From JAAYFJ01 sp964344295 (GTDB lineage: Bacteria > Bacillota > Clostridia > Tissierellales > Peptoniphilaceae): 31,483 nt of DNA. The stretch lies in contig CAYFMR010000013.1 in NCBI GenBank assembly GCA_964344295.1, positions 1 to 31,483 on the forward strand, written 5' to 3'. Each line of letters opens with the position of its first letter. The stretch's first letter is position 1. The position numbers and the translations under genes were made by a program. The notes beneath the pieces were generated by a model, which had not been told where the DNA came from, did not search any database, and worked only from the letters and a program-made list of their open reading frames with translations. This document shows, piece by piece, positions 15,434 through 23,659 of the stretch.

Positions 15434-16024
15434 TTATTTCGAATACAACTCTACGATTAAGTGTTCTTCGATGGGGAAGTCAATATCTTCGCGTGTTGGT
15501 TCTTCCACAATCTCACCGCGGTATTGGTCTTTGTTCACGTTGACCCAACCGGGGGTAATACCAGTGTGAGCTTCCATGATTTCCTTGAATTTACCGTTTT
15601 TACGGCTCTTTTCTTTAATCTCGATGACATCTCCTTTGGAGAGGGACATAGAGGGAATATCAGCTTTCTTACCATTGAGTAAGAAGTGTCCGTGTACCAC
15701 AAGTTGACGGGCTTCTTTACGGGTTGCCGCAAAGCCCATGCGGTAAACAACGTTGTCAAAGCGCAATTCCAACAACTTTAGCAGGTTTTCACCCGTTGTG
15801 CCTTGCATACCTTCTGCGCGGCCAAACAGGTTGCGGAACTGTCTTTCTTGTACTCCATAGATGAATTTGGCCTTTTGCTTTTCACGAAGCTGCATGCCAT
15901 ATTCACTCACTTTACGATTTCTGCGTCCCGGATTTCTCTTAGAGCTCTTAGCCAGTCCTACGGCTCCAGGTTCAATCTCTAAGGAACGGCATCGTTTTAA
16001 GCTCGGTCCTAAATATCTTGCCAT
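15434..16024 (-). CDS. rpsD: 30S ribosomal protein S4
   Basis: Primary 16S rRNA binding protein of 196 residues. The N-terminal part lacks the four zinc-binding Cys of 'C+' S4 proteins (only one Cys, in KRCRSLE), so this is the zinc-free 'C-' form. The S4 RNA-binding domain (about 90-155) has RKEARQLVVHGHFLLNG, and the C-terminus ends in LIVELYSK as usual. Gap of 14 bases from rpsK. In many bacteria S4 represses its own operon; no clear S4 binding pseudoknot was looked for successfully here. Confidence 0.98.
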   Translation of the reverse strand: MARYLGPSLKRCRSLEIEPGAVGLAKSSKRNPGRRNRKVSEYGMQLREKQKAKFIYGVQERQFRNLFGRAEGMQGTTGENLLKLLELRFDNVVYRMGFAATRKEARQLVVHGHFLLNGKKADIPSMSLSKGDVIEIKEKSRKNGKFKEIMEAHTGITPGWVNVNKDQYRGEIVEEPTREDIDFPIEEHLIVELYSK

Positions 16025-16038
16025 GCCACAAGTCCTCC

Positions 16039-16434
16039 TTATACTCTTCTTCTCTTAGGCGGTCTGCATCCATTGTGGGGAATGGGTGTTACGTCTTTGA
16101 TCATGTTGACTTCCAGACCGGTGGCTTGGAGCGAACGAATGGCGGCTTCACGTCCGGAACCGGGGCCTTTTACATAGACTTCCACTTGTTTCAAACCGTG
16201 TTCCATAGCCTTTTTAGCGGCTTCTTCTGCTGCTTGTTGAGCGGCAAATGGAGTGGACTTACGGGAACCCCTAAAGCCTAGTTGGCCGGCGCTGGCCCAA
16301 GAAATCACGTTCCCTTGCATATCAGTAAGGGTCACCATGGTGTTATTAAAGGTGGAGTGAATGTGGGCTTGGCCTCTGTCAATGTTTTTTCTTTCTCTTC
16401 TACGAACTCTTGCTGCAGGTTTTTTAGCCATCAT
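16039..16434 (-). CDS. rpsK: 30S ribosomal protein S11
   Basis: Small-subunit platform protein of 131 residues that contacts 16S rRNA near the mRNA exit. Recognised by HIHSTFNNTMVTLTD, the KSTPFAAQQAAE stretch, VKGPGSGREAA and the basic end CRPPKRRRV. It lies nine bases after rpsM and 14 before rpsD in standard alpha-operon order. The start has AGGAGG-like GGAGGGAAATG spacing and the N-terminus is strongly basic. Confidence 0.98.
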   Translation of the reverse strand: MMAKKPAARVRRRERKNIDRGQAHIHSTFNNTMVTLTDMQGNVISWASAGQLGFRGSRKSTPFAAQQAAEEAAKKAMEHGLKQVEVYVKGPGSGREAAIRSLQATGLEVNMIKDVTPIPHNGCRPPKRRRV

Positions 16435-16443
16435 TTCCCTCCT

Positions 16444-16806
16444 TTACTTACCTTTAGACACCAGTTTTCTGGGTCCTTTTCTTGTTCTGGCATTGGTCTT
16501 CGTGCGCTGTCCGCGAACGGGCAGGCTACGACGGTGACGAATGCCACGATAACTGTTAATTTCTCTTAGTCGTTTAATATTAAGTGCCACATCTCGACGC
16601 AAATCCCCTTCCACGTGGTAGTTTTCAATTTGCGCACGAATTTGGGCTAATTCTGCTTCGGTCAAGTCTTTTACTCTTGTGTCAAAATCCACACCGGCAT
16701 TGGTCAAGATCTCTTGTGATCTGGATCGTCCAATCCCGTAAATGTAGGTTAAGCCGATTTCTACGCGTTTTTCTCTCGGTAGGTCAATACCCGCGATTCT
16801 TGCCAT
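16444..16806 (-). CDS. rpsM: 30S ribosomal protein S13
   Basis: Head protein of the small subunit, 120 residues, which contacts the large subunit (B1 bridges) and P-site tRNA. The start MARIAGIDLPREKRVEIGLTYIYGIG and the SYRGIRHRRSLPVRGQRTKTNARTRKG end are diagnostic. It is 17 bases after rpmJ. GGAGGTG lies before the ATG. Length is normal. Confidence 0.98.
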   Translation of the reverse strand: MARIAGIDLPREKRVEIGLTYIYGIGRSRSQEILTNAGVDFDTRVKDLTEAELAQIRAQIENYHVEGDLRRDVALNIKRLREINSYRGIRHRRSLPVRGQRTKTNARTRKGPRKLVSKGK

Positions 16807-16823
16807 GAATGCTTGACACCTCC

Positions 16824-16937
16824 TTATCCTTGTCTTTGTTTATGTTTCGGATTTTCGCAAATGATCATCACGCGCCCGTTACGGCGGATAATCTTGCATT
16901 TCTCGCACATTTTCTTGACAGATGGTTTAACTTTCAC
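16824..16937 (-). CDS. rpmJ: 50S ribosomal protein L36 (zinc form)
   Basis: A 37-residue protein starting at GTG 16937, with GGGAGGG five bases upstream. Translation gives MKVKPSVKKMCEKCKIIRRN and a basic end. Zinc-ribbon ligands Cys11, Cys14, Cys27 and His32 are all present, so it is the zinc-binding 'C+' form. It lies between infA and rpsM as usual. Confidence 0.97.
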   Translation of the reverse strand: MKVKPSVKKMCEKCKIIRRNGRVMIICENPKHKQRQG

Positions 16938-16952
16938 GTTATCCCTCCCTAA

Positions 16953-17171
16953 CTATTTCTTTCTCCAAGTAATTCTACCCCTGGTCAGATCGTAGGGTGA
17001 CAATTCCACTGTCACCTTGTCCCCTTCAAGGATGCGAATGTAATTCATACGAAGTTTTCCGGAAATATGAGCCAATATTTCATGACCGTTTTCCAGTTTT
17101 ACTTTAAATATCGCATTGGGTAAGGCGTCTACTACAACACCTTGCACTTCAATGACATCTTCTTTGGCCAT
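16953..17171 (-). CDS. infA: Translation initiation factor IF-1
   Basis: A 72-residue S1-like OB-fold protein that binds the A site of the 30S subunit during initiation. The sequence MAKEDVIEVQGVVVDALPN and the end TRGRITWRKK are those of bacterial IF-1. It lies 15 bases before rpmJ and 11 after the KOW gene. GGGGG lies before the ATG. Confidence 0.98.
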   Translation of the reverse strand: MAKEDVIEVQGVVVDALPNAIFKVKLENGHEILAHISGKLRMNYIRILEGDKVTVELSPYDLTRGRITWRKK

Positions 17172-17182
17172 AGTTTCCCCCT

Positions 17183-17464
17183 TTAAATCTTTTCTTCAAA
17201 TCGTTTCAATGCCGTGCGAATAAACTTGTTATACCGTTGATCCGGCGCTTGAAGGATCGATTCCATGTCGGGGATCACGGTGTTGGTTGTCGCCAAGTGT
17301 TTGAGCTTTTTCTTTTTCGGATTTTCCAGTTTCCTGTATTTGCCGTCATAGAGGTATACGATATCCGGCGGCTCACATTCGCCGCTGAGATAAAACTGAC
17401 CTTTGTCTCTTCCTGCCTTGGAGCGAACAACCGTTCCCACTGGAAGTATTTGAAACTCGTTCAT
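17183..17464 (-). CDS. KOW domain-containing RNA-binding protein (COG2163-like)
   Basis: A 93-residue protein with an N-terminal KOW motif (VGTVVRSKAGRDKGQFYL) like that of eukaryotic/archaeal ribosomal protein L14e. It is found in Clostridia and some Bacilli within the spc/alpha region. Probably a ribosome- or RNA-associated factor; its role is not established. The tail is basic (PKKKKLKHL) then helical. The ATG at 17464 has GGAG five bases upstream; the open frame runs further up into adk (to 17557) but only this start is credible. It follows adk by ten bases. Its usual neighbour map is missing. Confidence 0.85.
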   Translation of the reverse strand: MNEFQILPVGTVVRSKAGRDKGQFYLSGECEPPDIVYLYDGKYRKLENPKKKKLKHLATTNTVIPDMESILQAPDQRYNKFIRTALKRFEEKI

Positions 17465-17474
17465 GTATACTCCG

Positions 17475-18116
17475 TTAATCCAGCTCTTTTGTGATCTGTT
17501 CAAAGATTTCGTCAATGCCTTTTGTACCATCAATGTTGAGTAGTAGACCTTGGGCACCGTAGTAGTTAATCAAGGGCAAGGTTTGATCCAAATAGACTTG
17601 AATGCGCGTGGCGACCGTTTCTTCTACGTCGTCATCACGTTGAATCAGTTCACCGCCGTCAATATCACAGATGCCTTCTTTTGCAGGCTTGTTGTATTTG
17701 ATGTGGTAAGTCGCTCCGCAGCTCTTGCAGACGCGACGTCCCGTCGCTCGCTCGATGAGTATGTCTTTTTCCGCTTCGATATTGATGACTTTGTCCAGCC
17801 TGATTCCCATCTTGTCCAGCTGAGCATCTAAGGCTACCGCTTGGTTCACAGTTCTCGGGAAGCCATCCAGCAGGAATCCATCCTTGCAGTCATCACGGCG
17901 AAGACGATCTTCGACGATGGAGACGACCAAATCGTCAGGTACTAATAAGCCTTTATCCATATAACCTTTGCAGGCTTTGCCTAGTTTGGTTTCGTTCTTA
18001 ATGTTTTCTCGGAAGATATCTCCTGTGGAGATGTGAGGAATATGGTAGCGAGCGATAATGCGCTCGGCTTGTGTTCCTTTTCCCGCTCCAGGAGGTCCTA
18101 AAATGACTAAACGCAT
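17475..18116 (-). CDS. adk: Adenylate kinase
   Basis: A 213-residue enzyme that interconverts ATP plus AMP with two ADP. The P-loop GPPGAGKGT is at residues 7-15, the AMP-binding region has the TGDIFR motif at 31-36, and LDGFPRT is at 83-89. The LID carries a structural zinc site Cys130, Cys133, Cys150, Asp153, the same set and numbering known in Bacillus subtilis Adk. It lies 13 bases after secY; GGAAGG is upstream of the ATG. Translocase and adk side by side is the usual order. Confidence 0.98.
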   Translation of the reverse strand: MRLVILGPPGAGKGTQAERIIARYHIPHISTGDIFRENIKNETKLGKACKGYMDKGLLVPDDLVVSIVEDRLRRDDCKDGFLLDGFPRTVNQAVALDAQLDKMGIRLDKVINIEAEKDILIERATGRRVCKSCGATYHIKYNKPAKEGICDIDGGELIQRDDDVEETVATRIQVYLDQTLPLINYYGAQGLLLNIDGTKGIDEIFEQITKELD

Positions 18117-18129
18117 GATTCCTTCCTTT

Positions 18130-19404
18130 CTATTTCAAGAAACCTTTGTAGTGACGCATTAACATTTGTGACTCGATGGCTTTCACTGTCTCTAATGCTA
18201 CCCCTACCACGATGATGATGGAGGTGCCGCCAAAGGCAATGGGCATGCCGAAGATCTTGGTAAGAATCGTCGGAATGACTGCCAGAAACGCCAAGGAGCT
18301 ACCGCCGACAAAGACGAGGCGGTTCACAATGCGCGTCATGTAGTCAGAGGTGGGTTTGCCAGGTCGAATGCCGGGGATAAATCCACCATTTTGTTGCAGG
18401 TTCTTACTATATTCCACGGTGTTAAATTGTACAGCCGTGTAGAAATAGGTGAAAAACAGAATCAAAATAATGTTTAGAATCGAGTAGATCCAAATGCCAA
18501 TGTCGCCTGCCGGCGTCAGCCAGCGCACTACCCAGGATCCTTCGCCTTTGTTGGTAAAGAGGGCAATGGTTTGCGGGATGGCCAAGATGGATTGGGAGAA
18601 GATGACGGGGATGACACCGGCCATTAAGACTTTAATGGGGATATGGGTATTTTGTCCGCCGTACATTTTTCGTCCTACCACACGTTTGGCATATTGAACC
18701 GGTATGCGTCGTTCCCCTTCTTGGAGTCTGACGACAAAGACGATGATCGCCAAGGCTACCAATAGGAAGATAATCGCTGTAATGGGGCTTAAAAGTCCCA
18801 TCTTCATACGCTTCACACCGGAGATGAATGCATTGGGCAGTCGAGAGATGATCCCGATAAAGATGATCAGAGAGATCCCGTTTCCTACGCCTCGTTCTGA
18901 AATCAGTTCACCAATCCACATCAAGAAGGCAGATCCTGCCACGATGGAGAAGATGATGACGAAATTTTGTAACACTCCTGTGGTTTCAATCGCACCGCTG
19001 AGGAATCCAAAGGTCATCCCGATGGCTTGAATCGCTGCCAAGATGACACCGCCGATACGCGTGTATTGTTGAATTTTCTTTCGTCCTTCTTCGCCTTCTT
19101 TAGACAGTTCTTCTAAAGAAGGGATGGCAATCGTAAGCAATTGAAGGACGATGGATGCCGTGATGTAGGGGTATATGTTCGCCGCAAATATCGTAAATTG
19201 GCTTAAGTTGCCGCCTGCCATCAAGTCTAGAAAGCCCAGTAGGCTGCCTTGGTTGGAGGCGAACAATTGCGCAATGTACTCTTTATTCATGAAGGGTACG
19301 GGGATCGCAGAGCCAAGACGAATGACCACCAACATCCAGAGGGTGAAGATCATCTTTTTACGGATTTCCGGTACCTTCCATGCATCTCGCAGGGTTGCCA
19401 ACAT
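18130..19404 (-). CDS. secY: Preprotein translocase subunit SecY
   Basis: The channel subunit of the Sec translocon, 424 residues, with ten membrane segments. The N-terminal IRKKMIFTLWMLVVIRLGSAIPVP and the conserved GVGNGISLIIFIGII, the loop with PVQYAKRVVGR and IPIKVLMAGVIPVIFSQS, and the GGFIPGIRPGKPT stretch near 330 identify it. The ATG at 19404 is only one base after the rplO stop (TAG T ATG), with GGTGAT upstream inside rplO, so translation is coupled. Confidence 0.98.
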   Translation of the reverse strand: MLATLRDAWKVPEIRKKMIFTLWMLVVIRLGSAIPVPFMNKEYIAQLFASNQGSLLGFLDLMAGGNLSQFTIFAANIYPYITASIVLQLLTIAIPSLEELSKEGEEGRKKIQQYTRIGGVILAAIQAIGMTFGFLSGAIETTGVLQNFVIIFSIVAGSAFLMWIGELISERGVGNGISLIIFIGIISRLPNAFISGVKRMKMGLLSPITAIIFLLVALAIIVFVVRLQEGERRIPVQYAKRVVGRKMYGGQNTHIPIKVLMAGVIPVIFSQSILAIPQTIALFTNKGEGSWVVRWLTPAGDIGIWIYSILNIILILFFTYFYTAVQFNTVEYSKNLQQNGGFIPGIRPGKPTSDYMTRIVNRLVFVGGSSLAFLAVIPTILTKIFGMPIAFGGTSIIIVVGVALETVKAIESQMLMRHYKGFLK

Positions 19405-19405
19405 A

Positions 19406-19855
19406 CTAGATCACCTCGGCCTTCCCTCCGGCTGCTTGAATTTTTTCTACAGCAGATGCGCTAAAGAAGTTAGCTTTGACAGTTAGGGGACGATCGATGT
19501 CGCCACCGCCTAAAATCTTGATTCCGTCTTTGGCTTTCGCTTCTTTCACTAATCCTGTTTCGAATAACAGCTCCGGAGTGATTTCGGTGTTGGCGTCAAA
19601 GCGGTTTAATGCTTCCACGTTGATGGCTACAATTTCTTTTGCAAAGATATTGGTAAAGCCACGTTTGGGAAGGCGACGGAATAGAGGCATTTGGCCCCCT
19701 TCAAATCCAGGACGTACACCGCCACCACTACGGGCGTTTTGGCCTTTATGACCTTTTCCGGAAGTTTTTCCGGTACCGGAACCGATGCCGCGACCTATGC
19801 GTTTACGTTTTTTTACGCCGCCGCCTTCAGCCGGTTTTAGATTGTGTAATTTCAT
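19406..19855 (-). CDS. rplO: 50S ribosomal protein L15
   Basis: Late-assembly large-subunit protein, 149 residues. The N-terminal extended Gly/Lys/Arg region with KRIGRGIGSGTGKTSGKGHKG and FEGGQMPLFRRLPKRGF is diagnostic, with the globular domain after about residue 80. It follows rpmD by 14 bases; GGAGGT lies upstream of the ATG. The stop is one base from the secY start. Confidence 0.98.
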   Translation of the reverse strand: MKLHNLKPAEGGGVKKRKRIGRGIGSGTGKTSGKGHKGQNARSGGGVRPGFEGGQMPLFRRLPKRGFTNIFAKEIVAINVEALNRFDANTEITPELLFETGLVKEAKAKDGIKILGGGDIDRPLTVKANFFSASAVEKIQAAGGKAEVI

Positions 19856-19869
19856 GCCATACCTCCTGC

Positions 19870-20040
19870 CTACTCTTCGACTTCTAACATGTAGCCGATT
19901 TTATGAATCATGCCGCGGATAGCGGGTGTATCTTCTTTTTCAACTACTTGACCTATCTTTTTGAGACCGAGGGCTTCCACAGTCTTTTTATGGTCTTCAG
20001 GTCTGGCGATAGGGCTTTTGATCAGTTTGATTTTTAGCAT
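19870..20040 (-). CDS. rpmD: 50S ribosomal protein L30
   Basis: A small 56-residue gene. Translation from ATG 20040 gives MLKIKLIKSPIARPEDHKKT and continues through LGLKKIGQ to the end MLEVEE. This is the bacterial L30 pattern, with GGAGG seven bases upstream. It sits between rpsE (11-base gap) and rplO (14-base gap) as in most bacteria. Confidence 0.96.
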   Translation of the reverse strand: MLKIKLIKSPIARPEDHKKTVEALGLKKIGQVVEKEDTPAIRGMIHKIGYMLEVEE

Positions 20041-20051
20041 GACAAACCTCC

Positions 20052-20558
20052 TTAGCCCAAGATTTCATCTACGGATTTGCCACGTAATTGGGCAACTTCT
20101 TCGGCGCTCTTTAAGTTTTCCAAAGCGTTGAAGGTTGCGTTTACGATGTTACGCGGGTTGGCAGATCCAATGTTTTTGGTACGAATGTCGCGGATGCCCG
20201 CTAACTCACATACCGCACGCACAGCTCCTCCGGCGATAACTCCAGTACCTTCGACAGAGGGTTTTAGGAGCACTTCACCTGCACCGAACACGCCGGTGAT
20301 TTCATGAGGAATCGTGGTGCCGACCATGGGCACTTGAATCACGTGTTTTTTCGCGTCTTGAATGGCTTTACGAATGGCTTCGGGAACTTCTAGTGCCTTA
20401 GCCATGCCCATTCCCACGTGACCATTTCCGTCACCTACGACGACGAGGGCGCTGAATCGGAAGTTTCTACCACCCTTGACGACTTTGGCAACACGGTTGA
20501 TGTGGACCACGCGTTCTTCTAAGTCTAATGTGCTTGCATCAATATATTTACGTTGCAT
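20052..20558 (-). CDS. rpsE: 30S ribosomal protein S5
   Basis: A 168-residue small-subunit protein involved in decoding fidelity. An N-terminal double-stranded-RNA-binding fold has LEERVVHINRVAKVVKGGRN and VGDGNGHVGMG, and the C-terminal domain has VRAVCELAGIRDIRTKNIGS. Residues near the VVKGGRN loop are the site of spectinomycin-resistance changes in other species; the sequence here looks wild-type. GGAGGG lies before the ATG. Confidence 0.98.
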   Translation of the reverse strand: MQRKYIDASTLDLEERVVHINRVAKVVKGGRNFRFSALVVVGDGNGHVGMGMAKALEVPEAIRKAIQDAKKHVIQVPMVGTTIPHEITGVFGAGEVLLKPSVEGTGVIAGGAVRAVCELAGIRDIRTKNIGSANPRNIVNATFNALENLKSAEEVAQLRGKSVDEILG

Positions 20559-20572
20559 GTTTCCCTCCTACC

Positions 20573-20935
20573 TTAGAACTGTAACCCGGCTTCGCGGGCA
20601 CCTTCGGCTAGAGCCTTGACACGTCCGTGATAAATGTAGCCACCGCGGTCAAATAGGACTTCTTGAATGCCTTTTTCTAACGCTTTTTGAGCGACGGCTT
20701 CGCCGACTTTTTTAGCGGCTTCTACGTTACCCGTACTTTCCAGGTTCAAGCCCTTATCTAGAGTGGAGGCGCTGACTAAGGTCTTGGCAGCCACATCATC
20801 GATGATTTGTGCATAGATGTGTTTGCCACTGCGAAACACTGCCAGGCGAGGTCTTTCTGGAGTTCCGCTTAGGTTTTTGCGAACGCGTTCATGACGTGCG
20901 ATGCGATTTGCATTTTTATCGATTTTCTTAATCAT
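20573..20935 (-). CDS. rplR: 50S ribosomal protein L18
   Basis: A 120-residue protein that binds 5S rRNA with L5. A basic N-terminus is followed by the family's RPRLAVFRSGKHIYAQIIDD and FDRGGYIYHGRVKALAEGAREAGLQF. Length is normal. It lies 14 bases before rpsE and 17 after rplF. Confidence 0.98.
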   Translation of the reverse strand: MIKKIDKNANRIARHERVRKNLSGTPERPRLAVFRSGKHIYAQIIDDVAAKTLVSASTLDKGLNLESTGNVEAAKKVGEAVAQKALEKGIQEVLFDRGGYIYHGRVKALAEGAREAGLQF

Positions 20936-20952
20936 CTAAACTTCACTCCTTT

Positions 20953-21489
20953 CTATTTACCAGTCTTACCGGCTTTACGTCGTACATACTCATCTGCGTA
21001 GCGAATACCTTTGCCTTTATAAGGTTCCGGTTCACGGTAACCGCGAATGATGGCAGCGTGTTGTCCCACAGCTTGGCGGTCCATGCCCTTGACAATGATT
21101 TTGTTCGGGTCTGGCACTTCCACTTCGATGCCTTCCGGATCCGGAAGTTCGATGGGGTGGGAGTACCCCAAGTTAAGTACGAGGGTTTTGCCTTGTTTCG
21201 CTGCACGGTATCCGGTGCCGGTGATTTCCAGTTCTTTTTGGAAGCCTTCGCTGACACCAACTACCATATTATGAATGAGAGAACGGCTTAAGCCGTGTAG
21301 TGCTTTACTTTGTTTGGTTTCATCCGGTCTTGCAATGGTTAAGACACCATCTTCTACAGTCACGGTCATGGAGGGATCAATGGCTTGTGTCAAGGTGCCT
21401 TTGGGTCCTTTGACTTCTACTACGTTTCCATTGACTTTGACTTCCACGCCTTGGCCGAGTTCGATGGGTTTGAGTCCAATTCTCGACAT
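20953..21489 (-). CDS. rplF: 50S ribosomal protein L6
   Basis: A 178-residue large-subunit protein with two related domains near the GTPase centre. MSRIGLKPIELG at the start, VKGPKGTL, and the end motif EPYKGKGIRYADEYVRRKAGKTGK are diagnostic. The order rpsH-rplF-rplR is the normal spc order. A good Shine-Dalgarno (GGAGG) is upstream. Confidence 0.98.
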   Translation of the reverse strand: MSRIGLKPIELGQGVEVKVNGNVVEVKGPKGTLTQAIDPSMTVTVEDGVLTIARPDETKQSKALHGLSRSLIHNMVVGVSEGFQKELEITGTGYRAAKQGKTLVLNLGYSHPIELPDPEGIEVEVPDPNKIIVKGMDRQAVGQHAAIIRGYREPEPYKGKGIRYADEYVRRKAGKTGK

Positions 21490-21504
21490 ATCTTTCCTCC
21501 TTTA

Positions 21505-21900
21505 CTACCAGACGAAGCAGAGGACTTCTCCGCCCACGCCGGCTTCACGAGCACCCTTATCCGTCAGGATGCCCTTAGAGGTGGAAATAATGGCGATTCC
21601 TAGCCCACCGAGCACCTTGGGAACTTCTTGTGCCTTGACATATACGCGCACGCCAGGCTTAGAAATTCTTTTGATACCGCTGATTACCTTTTCTTGGTTC
21701 GGTCCATATTTCAAATCGACGCGAATGATGCCTTGTTTGTCGTCTTCGATAAAATCAAAGGATTTGATGTAGCCTTCATCCAACAAAATTTGGGCGATAG
21801 CTCTTTTTATATTCGATCCGGGGATCTCCACAGACTCATGTTTTGCATTAACGCCATTTCTGATTCTGGTGATCATATCTGCAATAGGATCTGTCATCAT
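21505..21900 (-). CDS. rpsH: 30S ribosomal protein S8
   Basis: A 131-residue primary 16S rRNA binder, central to assembly of the small-subunit platform. DPIADMITRIRNG at the start and STSKGILTDKGAREAGVGGEVLCFVW at the end identify it. Two adjacent ATG codons (21900, 21897) could both start it; I used the first, nine bases after GGAGG. In E. coli S8 represses the spc operon by binding an rRNA-like site in rplE mRNA; this was not visible here. Confidence 0.97.
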   Translation of the reverse strand: MMTDPIADMITRIRNGVNAKHESVEIPGSNIKRAIAQILLDEGYIKSFDFIEDDKQGIIRVDLKYGPNQEKVISGIKRISKPGVRVYVKAQEVPKVLGGLGIAIISTSKGILTDKGAREAGVGGEVLCFVW

Positions 21901-21927
21901 AATCGTTGGCCTCCTTTCTCCTCTTTT

Positions 21928-22113
21928 TTACCAGCTGGCTTTTCTTACACCGGGGATTTGGCCTTTGTACGCCAGCTCTCTAAAGCAAATACGACACACG
22001 CCGTATTTGCGGAGATATGCGTGGGGGCGTCCACAAATCTTGCAACGGTTATAGGCTCTGGTACTATATTTCGGTTCGCGTTTTTGTTTCGCGATCATAG
22101 ATTTTTTTGCCAT
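21928..22113 (-). CDS. rpsN: 30S ribosomal protein S14, zinc type (Z)
   Basis: A 61-residue head protein. The frame extends further, but ATG 22113 has GGAGG five bases upstream and gives the family start MAKKSMIAKQ. Four Cys at 24, 27, 40 and 43 (CKIC and CRIC) form a zinc ribbon, so it is the short C+ form (rpsZ type). The end GVRKASW is universal. It lies between rplE and rpsH. Confidence 0.98.
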   Translation of the reverse strand: MAKKSMIAKQKREPKYSTRAYNRCKICGRPHAYLRKYGVCRICFRELAYKGQIPGVRKASW

Positions 22114-22123
22114 GTTTTCCTCC

Positions 22124-22669
22124 TTAGGCCTTAACAAAGGGCATGCCCATCTTTTCCAAAAACACTTTGGCTTCCTCGTCGGTTTCAGCTGTGGTGACAA
22201 TCACAACATCCAAACCGCGAATGAATTCGACCTTGTCGTATTCGATTTCAGGGAAGATGAGTTGCTCCTTGATGCCTAGGGCATAGTTGCCTCTGCCGTC
22301 AAATGCCGATGCGCTTACGCCGCGGAAGTCACGGACACGAGGTAAGGCAATGTTCACCAATTTATCTAAGAAGTCATACATGCGGTCTCCGCGCAGGGTG
22401 ACTTTGGCACCGACGTTCATGCCTTCACGAACTTTAAAGTTCGCAACGGATTTTTTCGCACGGGTAATGACAGGTTTTTGGCCGCTAATGATTTCTAAGT
22501 CTTTGACGGCGGCTTCCAAGGTCTTTGGATTGTCTTTGGCTTCGCCAACGCCCATGTTAATGATGATTTTTTCTAGTTTGGGCACTTGCATTTCATTTTT
22601 ATATTGAAAGCGATCGATAAGTGCCGGGACGACTTCCGTTTGGTATTTTTCCCATAGTCTTTGGGTCAT
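22124..22669 (-). CDS. rplE: 50S ribosomal protein L5
   Basis: A 181-residue protein that binds 5S rRNA and touches P-site tRNA. PKLEKIIINMGVGEA, KPVITRAKKSVANFKVREG, MYDFLDKLVNIALPRVRDFRG and the end of about residues 150-181 are the family's blocks. The start has a moderate Shine-Dalgarno (AAGGGAG). It lies 17 bases after rplX. Confidence 0.98.
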   Translation of the reverse strand: MTQRLWEKYQTEVVPALIDRFQYKNEMQVPKLEKIIINMGVGEAKDNPKTLEAAVKDLEIISGQKPVITRAKKSVANFKVREGMNVGAKVTLRGDRMYDFLDKLVNIALPRVRDFRGVSASAFDGRGNYALGIKEQLIFPEIEYDKVEFIRGLDVVIVTTAETDEEAKVFLEKMGMPFVKA

Positions 22670-22686
22670 ATTTGCACTCCCTTCGC

Positions 22687-22992
22687 TTATTTATCCAGCT
22701 TTGCGCCGGTTTTCTTCACAACGCGCACCTTTTTATCGCCATCGAATGTGTAACCTAAACGGCTGGCTTTGGAGCCGTCATAATACATGACATTGGATAC
22801 GTGAATCGGTGCTTCAAATCGTACAATTCCGCCGGGGTTTTGAGGGCTAGTGGTCTTTTTATGTTTGGTGACCAGATTGATTCCTTCTACCACGACGCGA
22901 TTCTCTTTCGGAATCGTTTTTAGGATTTTTCCCGTCTTGCCTTTATCTTTACCGGCAATGACTTGGACGGTATCACCTTTTTTTACTCGCAT
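22687..22992 (-). CDS. rplX: 50S ribosomal protein L24
   Basis: A 101-residue assembly initiator of the large subunit with an N-terminal KOW motif (VKKGDTVQVIAGKDKGKTGKI), followed by EGINLVTKHKK and the PGGIVRFEAPIHVSNV block. Length is normal. It lies 13 bases after rplN. Confidence 0.98.
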   Translation of the reverse strand: MRVKKGDTVQVIAGKDKGKTGKILKTIPKENRVVVEGINLVTKHKKTTSPQNPGGIVRFEAPIHVSNVMYYDGSKASRLGYTFDGDKKVRVVKKTGAKLDK

Positions 22993-23005
22993 AGTTGACC
23001 TCCCC

Positions 23006-23374
23006 TTACAGTACTTCCGGAGCCAAGGAAATGATCTTCATGAAATTTCCTGCTCTCAGTTCACGGGTGACGGGACCGAAAATACGGGTACCGGTGGGTG
23101 AGCGGTCTTCTTTGATGATGACACAAGCATTGTCATCGAATTTGATGTAACTGCCATCCGGACGAGAAACGCCTTTTTTCGTACGAACGATAACAGCTTT
23201 GACCACATCACCTTTTTTGACGACGCCACCGGGGATGGCGTGTTTCACCGTACAGACGACTACGTCGCCAATACCGGCGGTTTTTCTATTGGTTCCACCA
23301 AGAACCTTAATGACCAACACCTCTCTAGCACCGGAGTTGTCGGCCACTTTCATGCGGCTCTCCACTTGGATCAT
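23006..23374 (-). CDS. rplN: 50S ribosomal protein L14
   Basis: A 122-residue protein at the subunit interface. The N-terminus MIQVESRMKVADNSGAREV and the end VTRELRAGNFMKIISLAPEVL are nearly invariant in bacteria. It is 24 bases after rpsQ in standard order. Confidence 0.98.
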   Translation of the reverse strand: MIQVESRMKVADNSGAREVLVIKVLGGTNRKTAGIGDVVVCTVKHAIPGGVVKKGDVVKAVIVRTKKGVSRPDGSYIKFDDNACVIIKEDRSPTGTRIFGPVTRELRAGNFMKIISLAPEVL

Positions 23375-23398
23375 GAGAATTCCTCCCTTCGGTAAGGC

Positions 23399-23653
23399 TT
23401 ATTTCGCCTTTTCTAATATCTCAACGACTCTCCAGCGCTTATCGCGGCTTAAGGGGCGTGTTTCCATGATGCGTACGCGGTCGCCGATGCCACACGCATT
23501 GTCTTCATCATGGGCTTTGAATTTTGTCGTGCGTTTTAATTGTTTTTTATATAAAGGGTGGGTCTCGATGGATTGTACTTCGACGACTACGGTCTTGTCC
23601 ATTTTGTCCGATGTGACGATACCCACTCGTTCTTTTCTCGCATTTCTTTCCAT
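23399..23653 (-). CDS. rpsQ: 30S ribosomal protein S17
   Basis: An 84-residue OB-fold protein that binds 16S rRNA. RKERVGIVTSDKMDKTVVVEV, HPLYKKQLKRTTKFKAHDE and IMETRPLSRDKRWRVVEI are the family's blocks. It lies six bases after the rpmC stop. Confidence 0.98.
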   Translation of the reverse strand: MERNARKERVGIVTSDKMDKTVVVEVQSIETHPLYKKQLKRTTKFKAHDEDNACGIGDRVRIMETRPLSRDKRWRVVEILEKAK

Positions 23654-23659
23654 GTCCGA

